From an uncultured beta proteobacterium (GTDB lineage: Bacteria; Pseudomonadota; Gammaproteobacteria; Burkholderiales; Burkholderiaceae_C), in the NCBI GenBank assembly GCA_903905735.1, contig CAIVHU010000128.1, forward strand, positions 90,763-154,762: a stretch of 64,000 nucleotides of DNA. Reading direction: 5' to 3'. Below the pieces are notes generated by a model, which had not been told where the DNA came from, ran no database searches, and saw only the letters and a list, made by a program, of their open reading frames with translations. Of this stretch, positions 35,516 to 44,570 are shown in pieces. Numbering within the stretch: the stretch's first letter is position 1; every line of letters begins with the position of its first letter. A program made the translations under genes and the position numbers.

Positions 35516-36484
35516 TCAACGCTCCTTGCTGTAAGGGATGCCCAGCGCCTTGGGAGCGACAGATTTGCCAATAAAGCCCGCCAGCAGAACCACGGTTAGC
35601 ACGTATGGCAGCGCCTGAATCGCCTGCACCGGCACCTCGCCAATGCCCGGCAGATGCACGCCCTGCAAACGAATCGCTGCGGCATCCAGAAAACCGAACA
35701 GCAGGCAGGCTGCCAGGGCCCGAAACGGGTGCCAACGCCCAAAGATCAGCGCTGCCAGCGCCATGAATCCGCGCCCCGCTGTCATGTTGGGCGAGAAGCT
35801 GGCGCTCAGGGCGAGGACGAGATAGCTGCCCGCCAGCCCGCACAACATGCCATTGAGCGTGAGCGCGGTATAGCGCAGCCGCATGACCGACACACCGGCC
35901 GCATCCACCATCTGCGGGTTTTCGCCCACCGCGCGTAGGCGCAAGCCAAAACGGGTTCTGAACACGCCCCACCACACCAGCGGCACCAGCGCCAGCGCCA
36001 GGTACACCAGCGCGTTGTGCCCCAGCAGCCCATCACCCAGCACATGCGGCAACACCGGCCAGCTGCGTGCAGCGTCAGCCAGACCTGGCATCAGCGCCGT
36101 GATACGTACCTCCGGGCTCACCGGCGGCGTTTGCCCACCTTGATGAAACCAGGCTGCACCCAGCACAGCAGTTAGGCCTGCAGCAATGATATTGATAGCA
36201 ACACCGGAGACAACCTGGTCACCTTTGTGGCTGACACAAGCCAGGCCATGGATCCACGACATGCTCACGGCCACCGCCATGGCCGCCAGAATCGCCAGCG
36301 TGGTTGATCCATATACTGCACCCACTGCCCCGGCGGCAAACGCTGCCAGCAGCATCTTGCCTTCCAGCCCGATATCCACCACGCCAGAGCGTTCTGAAAA
36401 CAGGCCCGCCAGCGCGCAAAAAATCAAGGGTGTGGACACCCGCAGGGTAGACGCCAGCATCGAGCCGATCATGGCTTCATCCAT
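35516..36484 (-). CDS. Nucleoside ABC transporter permease 2 (BmpC/NupQ-like)
   Basis: A 322-residue membrane protein of the branched-chain/ribose permease class, with about eight to ten helices. The family motif is LIFCALAGLFSERSGVVDIGLEGKML, here only partly quoted by its key residues: Ser-Glu-Arg and Gly-Leu-Glu-Gly. The inner loop RAVGENPQMVDAAG is the ATPase contact. An AGGAG Shine-Dalgarno precedes the ATG at 36484. The gene overlaps the first permease gene by 8 bp and ends the transporter operon. Confidence 0.88.
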   Translation of the reverse strand: MDEAMIGSMLASTLRVSTPLIFCALAGLFSERSGVVDIGLEGKMLLAAFAAGAVGAVYGSTTLAILAAMAVAVSMSWIHGLACVSHKGDQVVSGVAINIIAAGLTAVLGAAWFHQGGQTPPVSPEVRITALMPGLADAARSWPVLPHVLGDGLLGHNALVYLALALVPLVWWGVFRTRFGLRLRAVGENPQMVDAAGVSVMRLRYTALTLNGMLCGLAGSYLVLALSASFSPNMTAGRGFMALAALIFGRWHPFRALAACLLFGFLDAAAIRLQGVHLPGIGEVPVQAIQALPYVLTVVLLAGFIGKSVAPKALGIPYSKER

Positions 36485-37604
36485 GGGCAACTCCTGATTT
36501 GGCCTTACCCGCAAACGGCTTGCTGACCCAGCCCAGCACGCGCGCCAGAATCGGCGCAATCACATAGGTCATGGCCCCGGAAAACAGCACGATGAAGCCT
36601 TGCAGCATCACCACCATGTCGCGGCTGAAACCCGGCACCTCAAACGCCACTTCAGCCCCACCCTGAAACAGTGCGCCAAACAGCAGGCTGGCCAGCACAA
36701 TGCCCAGCGGGTGGTTGCGCCCCATCAACGCCACCGCAATGCCGGTAAAACCTGCGCCGCTGACAAACTCCAGCAGCAGCTTGCCGCTGACCCCGGCGAT
36801 CTCGTTCATGCCCACCAGACCGGCCAGTGCTCCGGAAATGGACATGGCTATCACCACCTGGTGCCGCGCCTGGATGCCTGCGTACTCAGCCGCGCCAGGA
36901 CTCGACCCCACCGCGCGCAGTCGGTATCCGGCCCGTGTACGCCACAGAAACAGGTAGATGGCCACCGCGGCCAGTCCCGCCAGCACCACGCTCAGGTTCA
37001 ACGGTGAAGACGGCCAGTCGATACCCACCCACGCCAGCGCCTCATGCACTGCAGGCAAATGCGCCGACGGGGCAAACGCCTCACTCTCCACCGACATCGA
37101 GCCTTTGGGCCGAAGGTGGTTCACCAGCACATACACCAGCACGCTGCTGGCAATGAAGTTGAACATGATGGTGGTGATCACCACATGGCTGCCCCGATAA
37201 GCCTGCAAATACGCGGGCACCGCCGCCCAGGCCAAACCAAACAGCGCGCCTGAGAGCATCATGATCGGCAGCATCAGCCAGGCCGGTAAAAACGCCGACC
37301 ACCACAGCGCCACCAGCCCGGTGCCCAAGCCGCCCATGATGGCCTGCCCTTCCCCACCGATGTTGAACAGCCCACCATGAAAAGCCACCGCCACCGCCAG
37401 CCCGGTAAACACAAATGTGGTGGCGTAATACAGCGTGTAGCTGAAGCCGCGCGCCGTGCCAAACGCGCCATGCACCAGCACCTGGATGACTTCCCATGGG
37501 TCTTGCCCAACAAGCGCCACCACCGCCCCGGCGGCCAGCAAAGCCACCAGCAGACTCACGATGGGCAGCAGCACGAGATCGGCCCAGCGCGGCAAGGTGG
37601 TCAT
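36477..37604 (-). CDS. Nucleoside ABC transporter permease 1 (NupP-like)
   Basis: A 375-residue permease with family motifs GGLFNIGGEGQAIMGGLG and the coupling loop LRAVGSSPGAAEYAGI, and LVGMNEIAGVSGKLL. The chosen ATG at 37604 overlaps the ATPase stop by 4 bp. Two unlike permeases with one double ATPase and a Bmp-type binding protein are the usual make-up of nucleoside importers. Confidence 0.88.
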   Translation of the reverse strand: MTTLPRWADLVLLPIVSLLVALLAAGAVVALVGQDPWEVIQVLVHGAFGTARGFSYTLYYATTFVFTGLAVAVAFHGGLFNIGGEGQAIMGGLGTGLVALWWSAFLPAWLMLPIMMLSGALFGLAWAAVPAYLQAYRGSHVVITTIMFNFIASSVLVYVLVNHLRPKGSMSVESEAFAPSAHLPAVHEALAWVGIDWPSSPLNLSVVLAGLAAVAIYLFLWRTRAGYRLRAVGSSPGAAEYAGIQARHQVVIAMSISGALAGLVGMNEIAGVSGKLLLEFVSGAGFTGIAVALMGRNHPLGIVLASLLFGALFQGGAEVAFEVPGFSRDMVVMLQGFIVLFSGAMTYVIAPILARVLGWVSKPFAGKAKSGVAHG

Positions 37605-39133
37605 GCGCTGCCCCCGGTCATCAGCAGGCCCAAAGCCGCCTCGGTGCACTGGGCAATCGGCAGTTCCCCGGCGATGCGGCCCTGGTTCATCACCAGCACG
37701 CGGTCCGACAGGGCCAGAATTTCGTCCAACTCGCTGGAGACCACCAGCACCGCGCAGCCCGCCTGACGCAGAGCCCGCAACTGGCCGTAGATGAATTCGA
37801 TGGCACCAATATCGACCCCGCGCGTGGGTTGCCCCACCAGCAGCACCTTGGGCGCGCGGCCCAATTCGCGCGCTAGCACCAGTTTTTGCTGGTTGCCACC
37901 CGAAAACTTGCTGCTGGGCAATTCAGTGTCGCGCGGGCGCACGTCGAAGCGTTCCATCATGTCGGCAGTAGCCTGACGCATATGTGTGTGGTTCATCCAG
38001 CCGCGACTTGAATAGTCAGCCAGGTCGTCATATCCCAGCACGGCAGATTCCCAGGCGGCAAAAGCCATCACCAGCGCCCGGGCGTGGCGGTCTTCGGGCA
38101 CATGGGCCAGGCCTAGCGCGCGGGCCTGGCTCGGGTCCAGCCAATGCGGGCCGTCAAACGTGCTACCCAGCAGTTGCAATTGACCCTGATTCGGTGTCAT
38201 CAAGCCGGTCAACACGTCCATCAGCTCGCTCTGGCCGTTGCCCGATACACCGGCCACGCCGACGATTTCGCCCGCGCTCAAGCTCAAACTCACGTCTTTC
38301 AGGCGCTGTACGCCCAGGCTGTCCGTGACCGACAAATGCTCTGCTTTCAAGAGCACCTCACCCTTATTTGTAGAAGGCTCCCGTGCTCTACCCATCATCA
38401 CTATGCGCCCGACCATGGCTTGCGCCAGGCTCTCGATGGAGGCATCGGCAATCGGCACCTCGGCCACCACCTGCCCGGCGCGCATCACCGTCACCACGTC
38501 GCACAGCGCCATCACTTCCTTGAGTTTGTGGGTGATCAGGATCAGCGTGGTGCCCTGCTCTCGCAGGCGCTTGAGCACGCCAAACAGTTGCGTCGTTTCT
38601 TGCGGCGTGAGCACGGCGGTGGGCTCGTCCAGAATCAGGATCTTGGCGCCACGATACAAAGTTTTCAGAATTTCCAGCCGCTGGCGGTCACCCACCGGCA
38701 GGTCTGCCACCAGGCTGTCCAGTGGAATTTGCAACCCAGTGGACTGCATCAGCGCATTGAGCTTGCTGCGCACCTGCGCATCAGCGCGCTGAAGCAGCCA
38801 GTGTGGCTCGGCACCGAGCATCACGTTTTCCAACGCGGTCAGGGTATCGACCAGCATGAAATGCTGGTGCACCATGCCAATCCCGCGCGCGATGGCGTCA
38901 TCGGCGTTGCGGATGTCTGCGGGTTGCCCGAAGACCTCGATCTGCCCGCTGTCAGCGGTGTAAAAGCCGTACAGGATCGACATCAGCGTGCTTTTGCCCG
39001 CGCCGTTTTCGCCCACGATGCCGTGCACCGAGCCGCTGGCAACGCTCAACGAAACATCGGCATTGGCCGCCACGGCACCAAAGTGCTTGTGGATGCCGGT
39101 CATGCGCACCGCTGACGCGGCAGGCTCAACCAT
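37601..39133 (-). CDS. Nucleoside/sugar-type ABC ATPase with two NBDs
   Basis: A 510-residue protein with two fused nucleotide-binding domains. The first has Walker A GENGAGKST near residue 42, LPVGDRQRLEILKTLYRGA as the signature region and ILDEPTAVL as Walker B. The second has GVSGNGQSE in place of a full Walker A, signature FSGGNQQKL, and VGQPTRGVD. A degenerate second site is normal in this family. It energises the two permeases encoded downstream, and its gene overlaps the first by 4 bp. Confidence 0.92.
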   Translation of the reverse strand: MVEPAASAVRMTGIHKHFGAVAANADVSLSVASGSVHGIVGENGAGKSTLMSILYGFYTADSGQIEVFGQPADIRNADDAIARGIGMVHQHFMLVDTLTALENVMLGAEPHWLLQRADAQVRSKLNALMQSTGLQIPLDSLVADLPVGDRQRLEILKTLYRGAKILILDEPTAVLTPQETTQLFGVLKRLREQGTTLILITHKLKEVMALCDVVTVMRAGQVVAEVPIADASIESLAQAMVGRIVMMGRAREPSTNKGEVLLKAEHLSVTDSLGVQRLKDVSLSLSAGEIVGVAGVSGNGQSELMDVLTGLMTPNQGQLQLLGSTFDGPHWLDPSQARALGLAHVPEDRHARALVMAFAAWESAVLGYDDLADYSSRGWMNHTHMRQATADMMERFDVRPRDTELPSSKFSGGNQQKLVLARELGRAPKVLLVGQPTRGVDIGAIEFIYGQLRALRQAGCAVLVVSSELDEILALSDRVLVMNQGRIAGELPIAQCTEAALGLLMTGGSA

Positions 39134-39141
39134 GTGCTGGG

Positions 39142-40122
39142 TCAGTACTTGCAGGCGTTATCCGCCATGTAATCTGCCACTTTGATCTTGCCGCTGATGA
39201 TGTCGGCCTTCGCAGCTTCCACCTTTTTCTTCATCTCGGGTGTCACCAGCTTGGCGTTGTATTGGTCCAGCGAATAACCGACGCCGCCTTCTTTCAGACC
39301 CAGCACCAGCAGGCCCGGTTTGAAGGACTTGGCCACGTTGTACACGGCCACGTCGACGCCCTTGACCATCGAGGTCAGCATGGTGCCGGGTTGCAGGTGG
39401 TCCTGGTTACTGTCCACGCCGATGGCCAGTTTGCCGCTGTCCTTGGCGGCCTGATAGACGCCTATGCCGGTGCCGCCCGCTGCTGCAAACACCACATCCG
39501 CACCCTTGGCGAACTGAGCCTTGGCCAGCTCACCACCACGCGCCGGGTCGTTCCACGCCGCGCCGGTGGTACCGGTCATGTTGGAGAACACTTCGGCTTT
39601 GGGGTTGGCATATTTCACGCCTTGCTCGTAGCCGCACTGGAACTTGCGGATCAGCGGAATGTCCATGCCGCCGACGAAACCGACCTTGCCGGTCTTGCTG
39701 GCCAAAGCTGCCATGGCGCCAACGAGGAAGCTGCCTTCCTGCTCCTTGAACACCACCGACTGCACGTTGGGCAGGTCCACCACCATGTCGATGATGGCAA
39801 AGTTCTGCTTCGGGAACTCCTTGGCGAGCTTCTCGATGGCTGATGCCTGGCCAAAGCCGATACCGATGATCGGGCTGGCACCACGCTCGGCCATGCGGCG
39901 CAGGGCTTGCTCACGCTGCGATTCGTTGGAGATTTCAAACTCCAGATATTTCTTGCCGGTTTCCTTTTTCCACATTTCCATGCCGTTGTAGGCAGCTTCA
40001 TTGAACGATTTGTCAAACTTGCCACCCATGTCAAACACCACCGCGGGTTCGGCCAGCACGGCGGTTGCGGTCAAAACAGCCACCGAAAGAACACCCAGAC
40101 GCAAAGCAGATTTCAGAGTCAT
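39142..40122 (-). CDS. BMP-family nucleoside-binding protein
   Basis: A 326-residue periplasmic binding protein of the Bmp/PnrA (basic membrane protein) family, which binds purine nucleosides. The signal peptide ends VLTATAVLA|EPAV without a lipobox cysteine. Family motifs are FDMGGKFDKSFNEAAYNG, GIGFGQASAIEKLA, and GFVGGMDIPLIRKF, plus AAGGTGIGVYQAAK. The ATG at 40122 is preferred to an upstream TTG. It is the first gene of the importer operon and is divergent from the kinase and nucleoside hydrolase genes. Confidence 0.92.
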   Translation of the reverse strand: MTLKSALRLGVLSVAVLTATAVLAEPAVVFDMGGKFDKSFNEAAYNGMEMWKKETGKKYLEFEISNESQREQALRRMAERGASPIIGIGFGQASAIEKLAKEFPKQNFAIIDMVVDLPNVQSVVFKEQEGSFLVGAMAALASKTGKVGFVGGMDIPLIRKFQCGYEQGVKYANPKAEVFSNMTGTTGAAWNDPARGGELAKAQFAKGADVVFAAAGGTGIGVYQAAKDSGKLAIGVDSNQDHLQPGTMLTSMVKGVDVAVYNVAKSFKPGLLVLGLKEGGVGYSLDQYNAKLVTPEMKKKVEAAKADIISGKIKVADYMADNACKY

Positions 40123-40311
40123 GACCAATCACTTTCAAAAGTTGAACAGGTTTCCGGTCAAACCGGGGCGAAAAATTGAACAACAAGCACTATGCCACGA
40201 TTTTTCAGCCCTTCAGCCGCTTAGGGCGCGGTTCGGGCGTGATCACAGTGCTGGACTAGCATGGGCAGCACCATGGGGGTGGTGCTGGCGAGCGATATCC
40301 CGTATCCAACC

Positions 40312-40455
40312 ACGGCAGGGCGACTGGGTCAGGTGACCGGGCTTTGGGGCGCAAGGCGCGCGCATAAAGCATTCGCCAACTGATCTGACTCCTCGCGCGT
40401 GATTGCGCCCCAAAACCGCACAAACCGCACGCACCTGACCCAGTCGCCCTGCCGT
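40312..40455. repeat. 144-bp long inverted repeat between divergent nucleoside operons
   Basis: The 24-bp arms at 40312-40335 (starting ACGGCAGGGCGACTGGGTCA) and 40432-40455 are perfect inverse complements. Nested inside, TTTGGGGCGCAA (40343-40354) pairs with TTGCGCCCCAAA (40403-40414), and GCGCGC tracts follow on both sides. The centre (about 40360-40400) is unpaired. It has no coding potential I can defend. It could be a MITE-like element or a folded regulatory RNA or DNA. The surrounding gap (40123-40551) holds both divergent promoters. Confidence 0.75.
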
Positions 40456-40551
40456 AGGTGGCTATGGGACGCCGCAGAACAACGCACACGATGAATCACA
40501 TCCGCCCGCGCGACATAATCACGGCCCTCGTTGCTGCACAAAATACCCGCC

Positions 40552-41484
40552 ATGATTCTGGTTGCTGGCTCTGCCAATCTGGACTTCGTCATCCGCGCTC
40601 CACACATTCCCGCGCCCGGTGAAACCGTGCTGGGGCAAGGTTTTACCACCTACCCCGGCGGTAAAGGTGCCAACCAGGCCGTGGCCTGTGCTCGTGCTGG
40701 CGGCACGCCAACCCACATGCTGCTGGCCGTGGGCCGGGACAGCCATGCCGAACCGCTGCTGGCCTCATTGAATGCCGCCAACGTTACGCTAAATACGGTG
40801 CTAGCCCCCGACCAGCCTACGGGATGTGCTTTTATTTGTGTAGCAGACAACGCCGAGAACGCCATCACCGTCGCCCCTGGCGCCAACCTGACACTCGCAT
40901 ACGCTCACCTGCCCGACCTGACCGGTTTCAGCCACCTGCTGATGCAACTGGAAACGCCGCTGTCCACCGTCACCGCCTACGCGCAGGCGGCCCGGGCGCA
41001 GGGTGTAAAAGTCGTGCTGAACGCGGCCCCGGCCCAGCCCTTGCCGCCTGAACTGCTGGCTGCGGTGGACGTGCTGATCGTCAATGAAGGTGAATTGGCC
41101 GCTGTGGTCCCCTACCCGGTGAGCCTGATGACCAATCCGGCACAGATCGCGGTGCCTTGCGTGGTCGTCACACTGGGGCAGCGCGGTTGCGCGGCCCGAC
41201 TGGGTAACACTTTTTTCACCCAGCCTGCTTATCCGGTGAACGCGGTCGACACCACGGGCGCAGGCGACACCTTTTGCGGCGTGCTGGTGGCGGCGCTGGA
41301 CCAAGGCGACAGCATCACCCAGGCCATGCAGCGCGCCAGTGCGGCTGCCGCGTTGGCCTGCACCCAGCCGGGCGCGCAGAGCAGCATCCCGACAGCACAG
41401 GCCGTCACCGCCTTTCTGGCAGCGCAACCCGCTTCGTCCGAGGCCAGTCTCAATGACCTGCGCAACTATTGCGGCATGAGCTGA
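40552..41484 (+). CDS. rbsK: PfkB-family sugar kinase (ribokinase-like)
   Basis: A 310-residue carbohydrate kinase. The substrate motif is GGKGANQAVACARAGG near residue 36, and the catalytic ATP motif is DTTGAGDTFCGVL near residue 235, with the aspartate base in GAGD. The sequence is closest to ribokinases, which make ribose-5-phosphate. The context fits: a nucleoside hydrolase follows and rpiA is nearby. The gene symbol is by similarity and context. Divergent from the nucleoside importer. Confidence 0.82.
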   Translation: MILVAGSANLDFVIRAPHIPAPGETVLGQGFTTYPGGKGANQAVACARAGGTPTHMLLAVGRDSHAEPLLASLNAANVTLNTVLAPDQPTGCAFICVADNAENAITVAPGANLTLAYAHLPDLTGFSHLLMQLETPLSTVTAYAQAARAQGVKVVLNAAPAQPLPPELLAAVDVLIVNEGELAAVVPYPVSLMTNPAQIAVPCVVVTLGQRGCAARLGNTFFTQPAYPVNAVDTTGAGDTFCGVLVAALDQGDSITQAMQRASAAAALACTQPGAQSSIPTAQAVTAFLAAQPASSEASLNDLRNYCGMS

Positions 41485-41650
41485 CCATCGTGAGGACCGC
41501 AACACACCGAGAAACAAAGAAGGCCGTCATTACGGACCTGCCCCACAATCCATGAATCCGAACGCATAGATGGCGCGGCATGACAGCCTTGTCCACACAT
41601 TTGAACCCTTCGGCAGCCACCAGCACCCCCTTCCAAACCATCTAAAGCCG

Positions 41651-42661
41651 ATGTCAACACTTCCCAGAAAAATCATTTTCGACACCGACCCCGGCGTGGA
41701 CGATGCCATGGCGCTGTACTACGCGCTGGCGCACCCGGACCTGGACGTGGTCGGCATCACCACCACCTTTGGCAACGTCTATGTCGAACAGGCTGCCACC
41801 AACGCGCTGTACCTGAGCGCGCTGGCGGGCCGCCAGATTCCGGTGACCGTGGGCATGAGCCAGCCGCTAGTGAAAAAGCCTGAAACACCGCCCGACTACA
41901 TCCACGGGGCTGACGGCCTGGGCAATTTGCCGCAGCGCCTGGCAACACAGGGCGAACTGGACCCGCGCTCATCCGCCCAGTTCATCGTCGATATGGCGCG
42001 CCAGTTCCCCGGCGAGATCACATTGGTGGCGGTGGGGCCGCTGGGCAACCTGGCCACGGCGCTGCAATTGGCACCCGAGTTGCCCAAGCTGGTGCGCGAA
42101 GTGGTGCTGATGGGCGGCGCGGTGCTGGAATCGGGCAACGTGTCACCGGTGGCCGAGGCGAACATCTGGAACGACCCGCACGCGGCAGACGCGGTATTCA
42201 CGGCCGGCTGGCCGCTGACCATGGTCGGGCTGGACGTGACGCACCAGGTGATCCTGCCTTTGAGCCTGTTCCGGCAGATCGCCGAACACCACCAGCACCT
42301 CGCCACCGACACGCTGTGCCACGCGGTGGCCTTCTACAGCGCGTTTTACAGCGCTCATGACGCTGTGGTAGGCCAGATCAACGGCTGCTACGGGCACGAC
42401 GTGCTGGCCTTCGTGGTGCTGACTGACCCCGAGTTGTTCACGTTGCAGAGCGGACGCGTGCGTGTGGCGGTGGACGGCTTGGCCCAGGGCCAAACCATCA
42501 TGCAACGAAAGGCGGTGAGCTACCCGCAACACGGCTGGCACGACGACATCCCCCACACTCAGGTGTGCATGCGGGTGCAGGCAGAGGCCTGCAAGGCGGT
42601 GATTGAAGCCACCCTGATGCGCGATTGGATGGAAAAACCGCTTCTAGCCCTTATTCTATAA
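41651..42661 (+). CDS. Inosine/uridine-type nucleoside hydrolase
   Basis: A 336-residue N-ribohydrolase that splits nucleosides into base and ribose. The calcium-binding motif DTDPGVDDAMAL is at the N-terminus, followed by GITTTFGNV and, later, LMGGAVLESGNVSP and EANIWNDPHAAD. The C-terminus (LLALIL then TAA) is encoded by the edge of an interspersed repeat copy. The ATG at 41651 is chosen because the frame before it is not family-like. It acts with the kinase 167 bp upstream and the divergent importer. Confidence 0.92.
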   Translation: MSTLPRKIIFDTDPGVDDAMALYYALAHPDLDVVGITTTFGNVYVEQAATNALYLSALAGRQIPVTVGMSQPLVKKPETPPDYIHGADGLGNLPQRLATQGELDPRSSAQFIVDMARQFPGEITLVAVGPLGNLATALQLAPELPKLVREVVLMGGAVLESGNVSPVAEANIWNDPHAADAVFTAGWPLTMVGLDVTHQVILPLSLFRQIAEHHQHLATDTLCHAVAFYSAFYSAHDAVVGQINGCYGHDVLAFVVLTDPELFTLQSGRVRVAVDGLAQGQTIMQRKAVSYPQHGWHDDIPHTQVCMRVQAEACKAVIEATLMRDWMEKPLLALIL

Positions 42662-42669
42662 AGGCAGCC
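42641..42669 (+). repeat. Truncated repeat copy at the nucleoside hydrolase end
   Basis: CTTCTAGCCCTTATTCTATA followed by AAGGCAGC matches the middle of the repeat. It supplies the last codons and the stop codon of the hydrolase gene. Confidence 0.6.
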
Positions 42670-42688
42670 CGCTCTTAAACTGAGAGTA

Positions 42689-43393
42689 TCAAAAGGTCAG
42701 TGTTTTGACGCCGCCGGCCGCGCCAATCAGACAGACTTGGGCTTTCTGGAACGCAAAAACGCCCACCGTGACCACGCCAGGCCACTGATTCACCTGCGAC
42801 TCAAACCCCAGCGGATCGACGATGTGCAGACCGGTCACGTCCAGAATGTACTGACCGTTATCGGTGACCAAAGGCGCGCCATCCTTGAGGCGCACCACCA
42901 CCGTGCCACCCATCGCCTCAAACTGGCGCGTGACGCGATTGATAGCCATCGGGATCACTTCGACGGGCAGCGGGAACTTGCCCAGCGTCTTGACCAGCTT
43001 GGATTCGTCAGCAATACACACAAACTGGCGCGATTGCGCAGCCACAATCTTCTCGCGCGTGAGTGCTGCGCCACCGCCTTTGATCAGGTAACCCTTTGGG
43101 TCGACTTCATCGGCACCGTCGATATAGACCGACAGCTCAGCCACGTCGTTGCAGTCAAACACCGTGATGCCCAGCGCCTGCAGCCGCTCGGTGCTGGCGA
43201 CCGAGCTGGACACAGCGCCCTTGATCTGATCCTTCATGCTGGCCAGCGCGTCAATGAACTTGTTGACCGTGGATCCCGTGCCCACACCCACAATCTCGCC
43301 CGGCACCACATACTTCAGCGCCGCCTGCCCGACCAGGGTTTTCAGGTCGTCCTGAGACAAAACGGCTGGCGCGGGGTTTTGAGCTTGCGTCAT
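42689..43393 (-). CDS. rpiA: Ribose-5-phosphate isomerase A
   Basis: A 234-residue enzyme that interconverts ribose-5-phosphate and ribulose-5-phosphate. Motifs seen are [42 protein letters not shown] (key residues Asp-Gly-Ala-Asp and Lys-Gly-Gly-Gly) and [11 protein letters not shown]. It is convergent with the nucleoside hydrolase gene and divergent from pyrD. It completes a route from imported nucleoside to the pentose-phosphate pathway. Confidence 0.96.
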   Translation of the reverse strand: MTQAQNPAPAVLSQDDLKTLVGQAALKYVVPGEIVGVGTGSTVNKFIDALASMKDQIKGAVSSSVASTERLQALGITVFDCNDVAELSVYIDGADEVDPKGYLIKGGGAALTREKIVAAQSRQFVCIADESKLVKTLGKFPLPVEVIPMAINRVTRQFEAMGGTVVVRLKDGAPLVTDNGQYILDVTGLHIVDPLGFESQVNQWPGVVTVGVFAFQKAQVCLIGAAGGVKTLTF

Positions 43394-43439
43394 CGGGGAA
43401 AATCCTTGAAGTTGATCGGTTTATCACAGGAATTATCCA

Positions 43440-44534
43440 ATGGCTCTACTCCCCTACGCTCTGACGCGCCCGTTTTTATTTGGCATGGACCCCGAGGCCG
43501 CTCACGAGCTCACCATCGAGTCGCTGGCCCGCACCCAAGGCTCAGCGCTGAAATGGGCTTACGGAACTACCCGCGTCGAAGACCCGATCGAACTGGCGGG
43601 CCTGACCTTCCCCAACCGCGTCGGCCTGGCCGCCGGGCTGGACAAAAACGCCCGCTGCATCGACGGGCTGGGCGCCATGGGTTTCGGTTTTGTCGAAGTT
43701 GGCACGGTGACCCCGCTGGCCCAACCTGGCAACCCCAAGCCGCGCATGTTCCGCCTGCCTCAGGCGAATGCCTTGATCAACCGGCTGGGGTTCAACAACG
43801 ATGGCTTGCAGGCGTTCATTGACAACGTCAAGCGGTCCGCCCTGTACCAGCGCCGCCTGGCTGGGCGCGCGGGCTTGCACCCCATGCTGCTGGGCCTGAA
43901 CATCGGCAAAAACGCCGCCACACCCATCGAGCGCGCCACCGACGACTACCTGTCCTGCCTGGATGGCGTGTACCCGTATGCCGACTATGTGACAGTGAAT
44001 ATCTCCAGCCCCAACACCAGAAACCTGCGCAGCCTGCAAAGCGACGAGGCGCTGGACGCGTTGCTGGGCGCGATTTCGGAGCGGCGCGAACGGCTGGCAC
44101 AGCAACACGGCAAGCGCCGACCGATCTTCCTCAAAATCGCACCCGATCTGGATACCGACCAGGTGGCCGTCATCGCGCAGACGCTCAAGCGCTATGGCAC
44201 AGACAGCAACGGCCAGATCAACAACGCCTGGGGCGTGATCGCCACCAACACCACCCTGAACCGGGAGGCAGTCAAGGGCATGGCCCACGCCGAGGAGGCC
44301 GGTGGCCTTTCAGGTGCGCCGGTGTTGGCCATGAGCAACCAGGTGGTGGGCCAGCTGCGCAGCGCTTTAGGCAAGCAGTTCCCGATCATCGGCGCAGGCG
44401 GCATCATGAGCGCCCAGGATGCGGTGAGCAAAATTCGCGCTGGTGCCGATGCAGTGCAGATCTACACCGGGCTGATCTACAGCGGACCGGACCTGGTCAA
44501 AAGCGCGGCGATGATGATCAAAAAGACCTTCTAG
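43440..44534 (+). CDS. pyrD: Quinone-dependent dihydroorotate dehydrogenase
   Basis: A 364-residue class 2 enzyme of pyrimidine synthesis, oxidising dihydroorotate to orotate with membrane quinone. The N-terminal helices ([22 protein letters not shown]) are the membrane-facing cap. FMN-site motifs are [27 protein letters not shown] and [11 protein letters not shown]. The class 2 catalytic serine is in [14 protein letters not shown]. The TAG stop codon lies within an interspersed repeat copy. Confidence 0.96.
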   Translation: MALLPYALTRPFLFGMDPEAAHELTIESLARTQGSALKWAYGTTRVEDPIELAGLTFPNRVGLAAGLDKNARCIDGLGAMGFGFVEVGTVTPLAQPGNPKPRMFRLPQANALINRLGFNNDGLQAFIDNVKRSALYQRRLAGRAGLHPMLLGLNIGKNAATPIERATDDYLSCLDGVYPYADYVTVNISSPNTRNLRSLQSDEALDALLGAISERRERLAQQHGKRRPIFLKIAPDLDTDQVAVIAQTLKRYGTDSNGQINNAWGVIATNTTLNREAVKGMAHAEEAGGLSGAPVLAMSNQVVGQLRSALGKQFPIIGAGGIMSAQDAVSKIRAGADAVQIYTGLIYSGPDLVKSAAMMIKKTF

Positions 44535-44570
44535 CCCTTATAGATAAAGCGCTGATAGCTATTGAAAATG
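44529..44570 (+). repeat. Interspersed repeat copy spanning two stop codons
   Basis: CTTCTAGCCCTTATAGATAA, then AGCGCTGATAGCTATTGAAA. It contains the pyrD stop (TAG at 44532-44534) on the plus strand and the stop of the convergent FAD oxidoreductase gene (44559-44561) on the minus strand. Confidence 0.85.
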
